Positions 33,403-43,186 of a DNA stretch of 64,000 bases are shown here, piece by piece (positions within the stretch are counted from its first letter, which is position 1; each line of letters starts with the position of its first letter). Made by a program: the position numbers and the translations under genes. Origin of the DNA: Amanita rubescens (lineage: Eukaryota > Basidiomycota > Agaricomycetes > Agaricales > Amanitaceae); contig WION01000235.1 of assembly GCA_015039365.1 (NCBI GenBank), positions 18,717-82,716 of the forward strand, given 5' to 3'. The notes below the pieces were generated by a model, which was not told where the DNA came from, did no database searches, and worked only from the letters and a program-made list of their open reading frames with translations.

Positions 33403-33692
33403 CGGACTTCCCACGATTCGCATTCCGGAAATATCCGGGGCACGGGACCACGCCGCGTTTCGGAACGCACGCGATGAGCCCAAGTATTACCTCCTTCTTT
33501 TCGTCTTTCCTTCCGACGGTTTATGCAGATACTCAAGGGCCATCAGAAGGTACTGTAAGCAAGGTCGAAGAGGAAGAAGCGTCCGCTGTTGAGGAGAGTA
33601 AGGCTGAGGAAGCTGCTAGTGAGGAGGAAGAAGAAGAGCCGGAAGACAGTTTTTCAGTAGTAATGTATTGCAAGGTCCCACTTTTGAGATGA
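33403..33692 (+). pseudogene. Truncated QCR6 copy
   Basis: The first ~290 bases duplicate the QCR6 gene at 49.7-50.0 kb: the same upstream block (ggacttcccacgattcgc...), an ATG at 33474, and the acidic first exon (SITSFFSSFLPTVYADTQ, then a Glu-rich run ending EPED). The bases 'gtg' at the start of intron 1 are missing here, so the splice donor is gone. The frame reads into intron sequence and stops at 33692. Downstream, 'ctgcgaagca' and 'gtcacagga' are faint traces of exon 2; the conserved CX9C-type cysteines are not encoded. Non-functional as a complex III subunit. Confidence 0.8.
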
Positions 33693-36540
33693 ATCTCTAG
33701 GTGAGCAACGCCTCATGGCGCGCTCAGCGCTGCGAAGCATGTGACAAGTGTCACAGGACGTGGCTTGTGACTCTGGCTTCCCACCACTAGTGGCCGCATA
33801 AATAAACACGCGTATCCGGGAGCGCCTCGAAACCCATTTGATTTCTTCTTGCACCAATGGCTAATACGAGGGAACGACAGGGTGAAAGGAACTGTCGCCT
33901 ACCGAGGGCGACCCGGGAGCAAAGTGAGTCGCCCCCTCTCCAATTCTTCGTTTTGGCTAATCGAGGATTCAAGAGCCGTTCTCTTCGGAGAAAGTAGCCA
34001 GGAAGGGTGCGGGTACGCCATATCAATGTGGCTCCCCTGATGAAATTCGCTGAGGCAACTTGAAGGAAGCACCCATACACGCTGGACGCTCGATCATCAG
34101 ACGCAGGCACTCGCATCTGAGCAGTTTAATATTCTGCCCAACAGAGCATGCCCCAGGGAGAAGAGGTGTCGTTCTTGAATAGCTGAGAAGGTAAGGTCCT
34201 GGTACTTCGGTTCGTCGATTTAACTGACCGAGCATCTAAATGTAGATGCTTATTCGATCTCTAACGGACAGCCCATCAAATGGAATCGATGAAAGGGGGG
34301 ACTGGAAATGGTGGTTTCAGGAGAGGGTAAGTTCTTCTTTTCCTTTTCCTCGTTCTTTGCTGATAAGTCATGACTCTACAGCTTCAATCCGCTGTCCACA
34401 AGGACTAGAGGAGGAGATGAGAAGAGAGTCTATCAGTTAGAGATGCGTATGAGGTATGTATGATACGTTGAACGATCGTTATGGAATGACCTAACCATTT
34501 CTGTAGAGTTTTACTGATTGGCCATTTCTTGAAGCAGCGGAGCTCAAGGATCTGGTGTGCCTGCTCAGGCTACAAACCGATCGCGACCGAAGGCAGCGTG
34601 CCAACAGAAGTGCCACTGTATACATCTAATTCATCGTTTCGAACGTCAACCACAGCCCGCTACCAGCAAACTATTTCTCAGGCGATTGACTGTCAGAAAA
34701 GACGAGCTGACGGTCTGTCTCTGTCACCCAGTCTCCCAAACAGATCGAGACGGATGGACCTACCGACCGGACCTCTTGCCTCGCAGTATGATTCGGGTGG
34801 ATGATCTCAAGGAGCTTGTTGGACTCAGTCGGGGGCCGGAATACAACAATTTCAGGTGAAAATCGGAAACATGACGAGAATCGACAATATCGTTAATAGC
34901 ACGCCTGGAACTAACCTGGTGACGGGAGGTGACTTCCCCGTCACTGAATGAGATAGCGGTAGCAAATATGGCAGCTCTTTTACTGCAGCAATCCCATCCC
35001 GCCAGTTGCGCTATCATTACTGCCACATCTCGACAGCGAATAACTTGTGCGGTATCGGAACGCTATATTCTGCTACTTATACGCTCAAATATACTGATCC
35101 CCATTGCCGATATTCTCATCCTCTGGCGGTATTGTCCTCGGAAATGAACAAAGACAGGGATTGCGTCAAAACCCACGTCAGCCGTGCTGCTCTACACCCA
35201 CCACGTAGGGCATAGGCTATTCAGTCACTTTCATAACCCCCGCATGCTCCGAACTCGCACGCGTCTCCAATACCTTGTAAATTTGGAGCTGCTTGTACGA
35301 AACCAATTTGCACCTTCGCCCATCCATCACGAACACATTATGTGCAGCCATGGAAATTCGGTGCTGCTTGCGCTCGCGCGATTTGCCCATGTCAACATCC
35401 TGAAGGTCGTACGTTACCTTCAACATTCCACCGTGGCTTGTCTACGAACGCACCCCTGATAACCGTTCAAATACCAGTGACCGGATCGATGGACGGAGCT
35501 GGCCCGCACAAGAGCGTGGTGTTCAACACTCTCTGTCCGGGAGCAGGTGCGAAGGAAAAGTAACCGATGAGAAAGGTCTGGGAGAGAAGAATAAGGCAGA
35601 GAAAGCTGTCGAGGAAGCAGAGGCTGCCCGAAAGAAAGACGATTCGAAACCAGTCGCTATCACCATCTAGATACTTGCACACGTTGCAACGGGAACCCTC
35701 AAGTTTACACGAACAGTTCGCCTTACATGGGACTCAGTTGCGGCCGCAGGCAACAGTAACGAAATGATACTGCCACAAAATTCTCATTCCGCGTCGAATC
35801 GGAAAGTGGTTAGTTGCATAAACGATGTCTATGACTGTCCTAATGAGCCCCATGAAGGTTAGCGCAAACCACTGAACGTAATCCAGGGTTGACGGCGGAG
35901 TTCCAACTCGCCACAAAGGAAATCGAGGTCACCCGAACTTCAGGGCACCATAAGTTACTGGCGACTTGGACAAGAAGCGAAGACGGCGTTTACATACGGA
36001 TCATACAGAATGTGTATTTGTTTGACACGCTGGTGAACCGGTATTCTTTGTGGGTTCAGCAGGAGTCGCTGAGTCATGCTTGCTGTGTCCGACACGTCAG
36101 CTTGACTTTTGAAATTCAACACAAATTGCAAATTGGGAGTGACCTTGGTTACCTAGCGTCATCTCAGAACGCGGATTCAGAATGCGAGGGGAAAAAGCAG
36201 TGTCCAAGACATGGTTCATGGCATAACCGCATTACGAGACCCTTCATATCGACCTAATTCCGTCTGCAATGGTCAATTAGGTTTGGCCCAACCTCCGGAT
36301 GACATAAACTTATAGGTATAAAAAGGTTCCGGTCTCTTCTCGCCACGGTCTGGAATAGTTCTTTGATTCAATCTGCCATTGTAAATTGGATACGTCCCTC
36401 CACGTGGAGACCTGTTGGGCGTTACTGCCACATATTGAATTTTAATTGCACCTGTCAAAAGAATGCCTTCCAACGTTGTTCGGTTAACAGCCACCTGTCT
36501 GTGGCCCACGTTAAAATGAGGCCGCAATTGGCTCGAACAG
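33693..36540. other. 2.8 kb region without a supported gene
   Basis: Mixed short frames. Local coding-like peptides exist (PHKSVVFNTLCPGAG near 35500; EKNKAEKAVEEAEAARKK near 35600; SRYSLWVQQESLSH-like near 36040), but they do not join into a gene and I recognise no family. Probably decayed DNA. Confidence 0.3.
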
Positions 36541-36575
36541 GATCCCTAACGGCGCATGTAAGGTGTCCTGCTTTG
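36505..36575 (+). repeat. Duplicated promoter-like segment
   Basis: 'aatgaggccgcaattggctcgaac' followed by 'ggcgcatgtaaggtgtcc' resembles 37000-37053 ('aatgataccgcaattggtttgaac ... ggcgtatataaggccacc') upstream of the beta-sandwich protein gene. The pair TTAGGTTTGRCC at 36279 and 36896 lies a similar distance upstream of each. The left copy has lost the TATA-like core and no coding region follows it. Confidence 0.55.
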
Positions 36576-37040
36576 ATGCGTCCTGAAACGCGAAGTGAAG
36601 TAAATGCACGGAACTTGAAACGCAGGCTTGCTCGCCGGACATGGTGACCCAGAGCAAACGGCCACCATCGATATCCAGACCTGTCTGCGGAGAATGTTAC
36701 AAAAACTCACAAAATTTCAAGACGCGCCAGCTTTTCTGGACTCATGAGATATTCATCAGCAAACTCTGGGGGCACTTTAGGCACTCCGGATTGTTCCGTA
36801 GTGTTCCTGAGCTGAGTGCCTGAAGCACTGGCTTTCACTGATGTTGCGAGACCCTTTTTCATTTTGCATGACTTACCGACCTAACGATCACTGATTAGGT
36901 TTGACCTAACCTTTTTAGCAGTCTGATCACGGAAACATATACGTAGTAATTACTAATAGGCGGCAGCTGCAACAGCTTTTCGCTGTTGTCTGGCGTTCAA
37001 ATGATACCGCAATTGGTTTGAACGTTGACCCTTATTGGCG

Positions 37041-37047
37041 TATATAA
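37041..37047 (+). promoter_or_regulatory. TATA box of the secreted beta-sandwich protein gene
   Basis: TATATAA 38-44 bases upstream of the ATG at 37085, within the segment duplicated at 36.5 kb. Confidence 0.55.
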
Positions 37048-37084
37048 GGCCACCCAATTTTGACTTCGAACTTCAGCTCGAACA

Positions 37085-38170
37085 ATGGCCCTCAAAGGTA
37101 CAACCTCGTATCTGCTCGCATGTCCCATCGTCTAACCTCTTGTCCTAGCTCTTTTCAGTACTTTACTTGCCCTATTCATCTGTCGTGCGGTCGCGCTAGA
37201 CTTCAGCAATTCCCATTGGATTTGGTACAAATATGCTACTACAGTACCAGTCTACGCCGTTGGCGATTTCCGCTACGACCTTAAGCATTCCGGCGGACCA
37301 CACCCTGTCTCCGCAGAAATTATCATTGCCGGGGATAATGACTATACCCTCTGGGTTAATGGCAATGTCATTGGGAAGGGTACCGACTGGACGATAGCTC
37401 AAAAATACTGCGTTGTCCTCAATCCGCTGCATAATGTCTTTGCTGCCCAGGTTGTTAACGCTCCTGGTGCCCCGCCCAACCCTGCTGCATTGCTTGCCGC
37501 TGTCGAGGTCTTTTACTCTGATGGGAGTACCAAAACGATCGTGAGCGACCGTAGCTGGCTCGCACATAGGGGTCCTTCACCTGGATTCCAAAGCCCCATT
37601 TACAATGATCATTCTTGGACCCGCGCTGTTGAGTTGGGTACTGCCAACACTTTGCCCTGGCATACACCCTCCTTACCAGGCCCTCCCCCTCCCCCAACCC
37701 TCGCCAAATCAGAATGGATTTGGACAAACGAGATTAGCGGTCCTGGTGGAAACGCACCTGCCGGGAGCCGCGCGTTCCGCAAGGACATCACGATACCCGG
37801 TATTCTACCGGCCACCGGTGGCACGATTGTCATAAGCACGGATAACCAGTATACGCTTTACATCAATGGTCAACTGATCGGGACTCATGCGGACTGGACG
37901 CACTCTCAGACTTATCCATTCACTCTTACAATCCCTACCCAACACATCGTTGTCGCAGTTGCGGCTACAAATTTTGCAGGACCTGCCGGTGTCATTGCCG
38001 CCCTCCAGCTCAATGCCGGGTGCTCCAATTTCGTCTATGTCACGGACAGTAGCTGGAAGTATAATCTCGCTGTGCCCTCTGGCTTCCAACTTGCCAGTTA
38101 CAATGATGCTAGCTGGCCCCATGCCGTACAAGAGGGCCTCGACGGAGTCTCTCCTTGGGGTACCATTTAG
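37085..38170 (+). CDS. Secreted protein with two galactose-binding-like beta-sandwich domains
   Basis: Spliced model 37085-37097, 37149-38170 (intron 51 bases, after a 13-base first exon), 344 residues. The signal peptide MALKALFSTLLALFICRAVA is assembled across the intron. Two repeated domains follow. Domain 1 has HWIWYK, AGDNDYTLWVNGNVIGKGTD, HNVFAAQVVN and WLAHRGPSPGFQSPIYNDHSW. Domain 2, after a poly-proline linker (PGPPPPPTLAK), has EWIWTNEIS, STDNQYTLYINGQLIGTHAD, HIVVAVAATN and WKYNLAVPSGFQLASYND with ASWPHAV. The pattern WIW / YTLWVNG / DxSW is that of jelly-roll carbohydrate-binding modules seen in secreted fungal lectin-like proteins and appended to glycosidases. No catalytic domain is present, so a lectin or wall-binding role is likely. 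Ligand unknown. Confidence 0.78.
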
Positions 38171-38562
38171 AATGCGTAGTCGGGATTTGGGATGGCGCTT
38201 GTGTACAAGTTGTTTCGGCCTGCAATTTTTGGTTCATTTGTCTCGTGTTGTATGGACGTGCAGTATGATATGGATGTTAGTAACGAGTAATGTCGCTAAC
38301 GAAATTATTATGCGATTCGATCTTTTGAAACTAAATGCCCGAACTATTATAATGAGATGAACCGTTGGTTTGAATATGTATACCGCAGTTAGCTGTGAGC
38401 TGCGTAGCCGGCGGTTGCTTCCTAGCTTTCCACGCTTGTCTGCCCCAACACGGCCCGAACCCCTCCCCACATGTGGACGCCCAATTTTCGGCTCTCGGCT
38501 GCCGGAGCCGATGCGGTCATCGTGCCAAAACGAGCGGCGGAAGCGCTGTTTGGCCTTATTTG
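38171..38562. other. Intergenic region
   Basis: 3' flank of the beta-sandwich gene; no supported gene. Confidence 0.4.
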
Positions 38563-38965
38563 GCCTGGGCGCGCATGCACATGTTCGAAGCCAAGCAAGA
38601 CTTTTCGATGTCGAGCACATGGTTAAAACCACGTTCGTTCTTCGTTATATCCCAAGCTGGCATGACACTTTCGAGGTCCAACCTACTCCATCCTCACTCA
38701 CATCCTTGCCCGCGTATACATCTACCCTTTCTGTCCTGCTCGATCCACAAGGAGGCATTATCGATGATACCTTCGTCACCAAGCGCTCTGTGGAGGCCTT
38801 TTACATCGTCACCAACGCCGGGAGGAGGGAAGAAGACCACGCTTGGATTACTTTGCAACTCAGAATTCACCTGAGAGCCCCGGCGGAAAGAACGGGCCAG
38901 TGGAAATGAAAGTCACGGAAGGATGGGGGTTGATGAAACGTTGATCGCTCTGCAGGGTACGCCAG
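38563..38965 (+). pseudogene. Relic of glycine cleavage T protein (aminomethyltransferase)
   Basis: Plus-strand fragments in the order of GcvT: HVRSQARLFDVEHMVKT (usual RxxxGLFDVxHM), then SSLTSLPAYTSTLSVLLDPQ, GGIIDDTFVTKR, AFYIVTNAGRREEDHAW, and in a shifted frame GGKNGPVEMKVTEGWG and LIALQG. The N-terminal mitochondrial part and the C-terminal half are missing, introns are absent or unrecognisable, and at least two frame changes occur. The T protein transfers the methylene group of glycine to tetrahydrofolate in mitochondria. This piece cannot do so; an intact gene must exist elsewhere. Confidence 0.7.
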
Positions 38966-40552
38966 ATATCGCCAGATTAAAATAAGTGCGCTAATGACAC
39001 GGAGATCTTGCCATCCGTGCGCTTCTCGACTCTGTCCCAGTCACTGATCCCGTTCTAGGCGAGTAATGGTATCCTCTGCCGTGCATCCCTGCAACTTGGA
39101 ATCAAGATCCGTTCCTTTTAGTGGTCGCCGTTCAATGAGATACTAATGGTCGTCGTTGGTGCTGATCTCTCTCTTTCATAAGTATGAGCTTCCGAATGGG
39201 AAAGTTGGAATAATGTTGGTAGATGTCGTCATCTATCGGGAGAGATGACTTGTCGCGCGGACGCGAGCTGGACGACTCGGAGAACCTACTAGTAAGTAGG
39301 GCCGACAACGGAAAGTTGTTATCGGCAGTGCCTGCGAAACTTGAAGCTTTAAGCTTTAAGCTTTAAGCCCCGTGTGCCCCGGGACCCTGTAAAGGCTGGA
39401 GTCCTCATTCGTCGATAAGTAGGAACGTGCCGAAGTGACAGTATGGGATTCGCCCGTTTGCCATTCGCCGTCCCCCTTTGAATCAAACGCAAGGATTCAG
39501 TGTGTGTGTATATGCATCTCTCATGTAGATGCTGATTGGTGCTCTAGATCCGTTCCGAGGCCGGGTGGACATTCAACGATGTCTATTTGTTTTGCGCCGT
39601 ACTGCGGAATATCGATATGATACGCCAAATGAGGATCTCCGTCTGTTTTCTTGTATCATCAAGATCCAGGTGGATGGGCGCCGGGTGTGGATCAAGGATG
39701 TTGGCAGCCTGAATGAAGGATCTAAGGCCTGCGGAAGAGGATCAGTAAAGGTACATACAGAAAGAGATGAACTTCGTAAGTGGTGGACCCATGATCTGTC
39801 CGTCTCTGTCGTTTTCCACCCTTGCGCCGTATAGCCTGAACAGCCCACATGCCCCATCCTTTGCTTGGTAGGACGCCATGTAGTAGACACATTCATCGAG
39901 GATAATGAGAAGGGGTCTTCAGAGCCGAAATCGCGGTGCTAGCGAAGTGGTTTCTCGTTTAGCGCATATTGCCAGGCCGTGGTGCAGATATCTGGTGAAA
40001 GAGGCCTCAGTAGACAAGTCACAACGTTGGCAGTGATCCACCAGTCCTCTAGTACCCTCGTCTTTTTCATATGTTTGTTGGCTTGGTTATAAGATTATAT
40101 ATATATAGGTTGCGATGTGCTGGCGGAGAATGGAAGGGCCCGTCCGTATTGTCAGTGCGTCACTGTAGTTTCGAGAAAGAGCTAGATTGGCCCGAAGACT
40201 GGGTGAGACCTAACGCGCATGGTCCAACTAGCCCCCAGGTAACTCTCCTGGCTGAAACCGCTGAACACTGACTCGCAAGATGAATTCTTTCGGGTCGACC
40301 TTCTCATCGGGTATGAACGGAGAAGCGACGTTCCCAGCAAAACTCACGCTGGACGACTTAACTTTATCATCCGTGTATCGCCGTGTCGTCGTCCCCACCA
40401 TTCGATTTCATTTGTACCCGTGCTACACAGTATACTTGCGCACTCTCAAGTCTTGTGTCCTGGCACGGTCATCTGACACACCGTTCCGCTGCCTTCGGTA
40501 ACTTCAAAACGTATCGTACAGTTTCCTAATTACAAGTCCATGTTGACATCTG
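38966..40552. other. 1.6 kb region without a supported gene
   Basis: Overlapping open frames on both strands at 39529-39896 lack any family signal. A short direct repeat 'aagcttta' (three units) lies at 39344-39367 and a TATATATATA run near 40098. Confidence 0.35.
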
Positions 40553-42470
40553 TCATTCTATCGACCGTATTCCTCCCGGTTTGGTATCACATCTAGGCAG
40601 TAAAGATGACGCACACAACGCCATTACCGCAGTACAAACGAAAACGAAGTAGACCATATATCCGCCGAGATACCCCTTGTTTATTGACCATGAAAAGAGC
40701 GAGTTGGAAATTGCAGGAGCCATCATCACCAATACACCCGCCACCATCTGTTACCCGCAATAAGCTCTGTGTACGGCATTTGACTGAAGAAACCAGGCAA
40801 CACACCTCACAAAAGCCGAGTGCTGCGGCACGACTTCCATACGCTTGGGTAATAAAAACCGAAATTGCGACTACACACACATTTGTGACATAATTCATCA
40901 GCATTGCAAATGTACTTACGCCAACCAAATTGATTCAAAACCGAACAGCACATCTGAGTGGCAAGCGCAAACCACACCAAACCATTATATCCATTTTTCC
41001 TCGCAATCCAGTTCATCAAAGGCCACAGCACGAATAGCGGGACCGATGCGAATAAACCGAGTACATACGTATATCTCGAGCCCCATTTATCATGCACGCG
41101 GGGGAAGATGAACAGCTGGGATATGCCTGTGACTGTTGAAGAAATGGATGACAAGATGCCGATAGCTTGTGGCGAAAGACCAAGTCCTCCATCTCTTATA
41201 GACGTGGAGAGGTACAATACTTCGGTTTCCGAGTAGAATGTCTGTAGAAGACAAATCGACGACAAATTGATGGCAGCAACGATGATTCCGGGAACGAAGA
41301 TGATGCGTAACGATAGTGGGCTTCCGGTGCTTTCAACTCCTTCTCCCATCACGCACTTATCTTTCTGTGTCTTTTTCTTAAATAAGCTGGAAAACAGTGA
41401 CAGTGGTTCCCTCACCATTTCTTTCAGAAAGATGGTTCCAACTAGCCAGCCAGTAAGCAATAGTATGGAGCAAATGGCGCAGGGCAGGAAGTAGGGGTAT
41501 TCTTTAAGAAATTTGCTAGAACCAAATAATTGTGGAAATTGGTCGACAGGTCTTGAGAGAGATCCCCCGATCCTGGACCCAATCTATGGTGGATACTTTC
41601 GAATGTGCACGCTTTACAAAGAAGATAAAACTCACAGTTCCCGCAACGTATACCGAGGTCTCATAGTAGGCTATTGCCTACTTTCGCTAATCAAGAAAAA
41701 GTCATGATCCATAATCAAAAACATACTCGCACAGTATCCGTTGAATCAGTCATCCTAGCCAACATGCTGCATCAACAAGTCAGAAGGGTGAATTGTGCGC
41801 TTCTCCACGGTCATCTAACCTTCTTGTCACTCCATGAGTTCCCCCTATATAGACGTTACACGTTACGTACGGTAGCATTTATGACGGACTTACGGAATGC
41901 GCCCATTAAAGCTTGACTGCACATCGGGTAATCAAGAACGTGGTTTTAATTCAAGTGTCGCACGAACCAAAAGATAAGACCCCCAAACGTTATTGAAAGC
42001 CCAAAGCCGCTGATAAATACCGACAAGCCTATTGTGCAGGCGAGGAAAACAATTTTTCGGCCTATGTGATCGGAAAGCTGAGACAGATGAAACGTTGTGG
42101 CCGTTTCAGAAGCAGCTATCGTGGATATCTGTTGTTAAGTTAGTCTCATTCGGATATTGAAGGAACGCGTGCACGACACGTACCAGCAACCCGACATAAA
42201 GTCCTACATCCTTCTCTCCTTCTGCTATCCCAATACTTCGAATTAACTGAAAGTTACGTTTTGGGACCGCAAATGTCAAAACAGTAAGGAAGACCGTACA
42301 TCCGGAATGAAGGGGCGCGTGACATAAAATGGTATATGTGTCGCAGTTTGCAGCGCGAAGAGTATTGAAAACTGGAACCATGGAAAGGGCGTTTGGTGAA
42401 CCTGCTCACGAGCTCGCTCAGCGTATAAGAGAGGAGTTTCCTCGTCTCTGATGCTTTGATCAGTCGTCAT
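40553..42470 (-). CDS. Major facilitator superfamily transporter (one extra base near the 3' end)
   Basis: Inferred exons 42470-42300, 42246-42184, 42128-41968, 41916-41894, 41844-41820, 41766-41727, 41677-41636, 41583-40806 (with one surplus base at 40920), 40747-40553. The cytosolic N-terminus has RDEETPLLY. Helices 1-2 follow, with QLSDHIGRKIVF between helices 2 and 3 (the MFS signature D-x-x-GRK). QALMGAFRGTHGVTRSMLAR and MTDSTDTVRA, IGGSLSRPVDQFPQLFG, and a central loop lead into helices 7-12. The end is GGYMVYFVFVC, LLPRCD. The order matches fungal ZIFL1-like/MFS drug-type transporters. Three micro-exons of 23-40 bases were placed by family similarity. It is divergent from the ATP-grasp/methyltransferase gene, so it may export that enzyme's product. 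Confidence 0.75.
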
Positions 42471-43186
42471 GGCCAAGGGGAGAGCAGTTAAGATGGGAAG
42501 CACTGTTGAAGATGATAACGCCCGGCGCGTGCCGAGGCATTTGAATTGTGGATGAAATCATGAAACATCGGCCACTGCCCTGTGGCAATCCTATAAAGGG
42601 AACATAAGTACCATAGAGATGGCATTTCACGAGATAGAACCAAGTATAGTCTCCTTCCGCATCAGGCTGACGTGACAAGTAACCATCAAGGAACGGTCAC
42701 AAGGGTTTGGTGTTATTAATACCCAACACATGTCAGGTGGTGTATACTAGTGTATTCAGTGTACGTCGGTTATACCAACATGACTTGACTTTTTGGTGAC
42801 TTTGCGGTGCCGTCTCCGGTAGGCAGCGTAGGTTTCAACGGTTCTACAACTTCTGTTAACAAGGCCAACGACGCGAGTCCTCCGAGTCGTCATATGCTGG
42901 TTGCTTATCTCCGTACTCTTTTGGATTAGATGAGGGGGCAAGGGAGCACGCCTGGCGGGAGTAAGTAATATTAAGAGACTATATGCATTTTCGGCAGGTA
43001 ATTGATGTTGCGCCATCCGTCGCACGTTTTGGGGAGTGTGTACGTACATTCGTGAGTTTATAATAGACATCTGACAAGCTATCTGACATGATCTATGTTA
43101 ATTTAGTATTTTTCCACAGGTCGCAGCATGATAAATAAACCACGATATCCAGATGAACTCAGGCAGTCCCCCACTCATTATCAATC
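42471..43186. promoter_or_regulatory. Divergent promoter region between MFS and ATP-grasp genes
   Basis: 716 bases without a supported gene separate the two start codons. This arrangement is common for co-regulated metabolite genes in fungi. No binding site was recognised with confidence. Confidence 0.45.

Noticed and set aside
39344..39367. Triple 'aagcttta' repeat as a regulatory array
   Set aside because: Only three units, no gene nearby with a matching arrangement; a short slippage repeat is enough explanation.
40553..42470. Calling the MFS gene a pseudogene because of stops at 41.6-41.95 kb
   Set aside because: Those stops fall in introns. Three micro-exons placed by family similarity restore a continuous protein; only the single base at 40920 remains unexplained.
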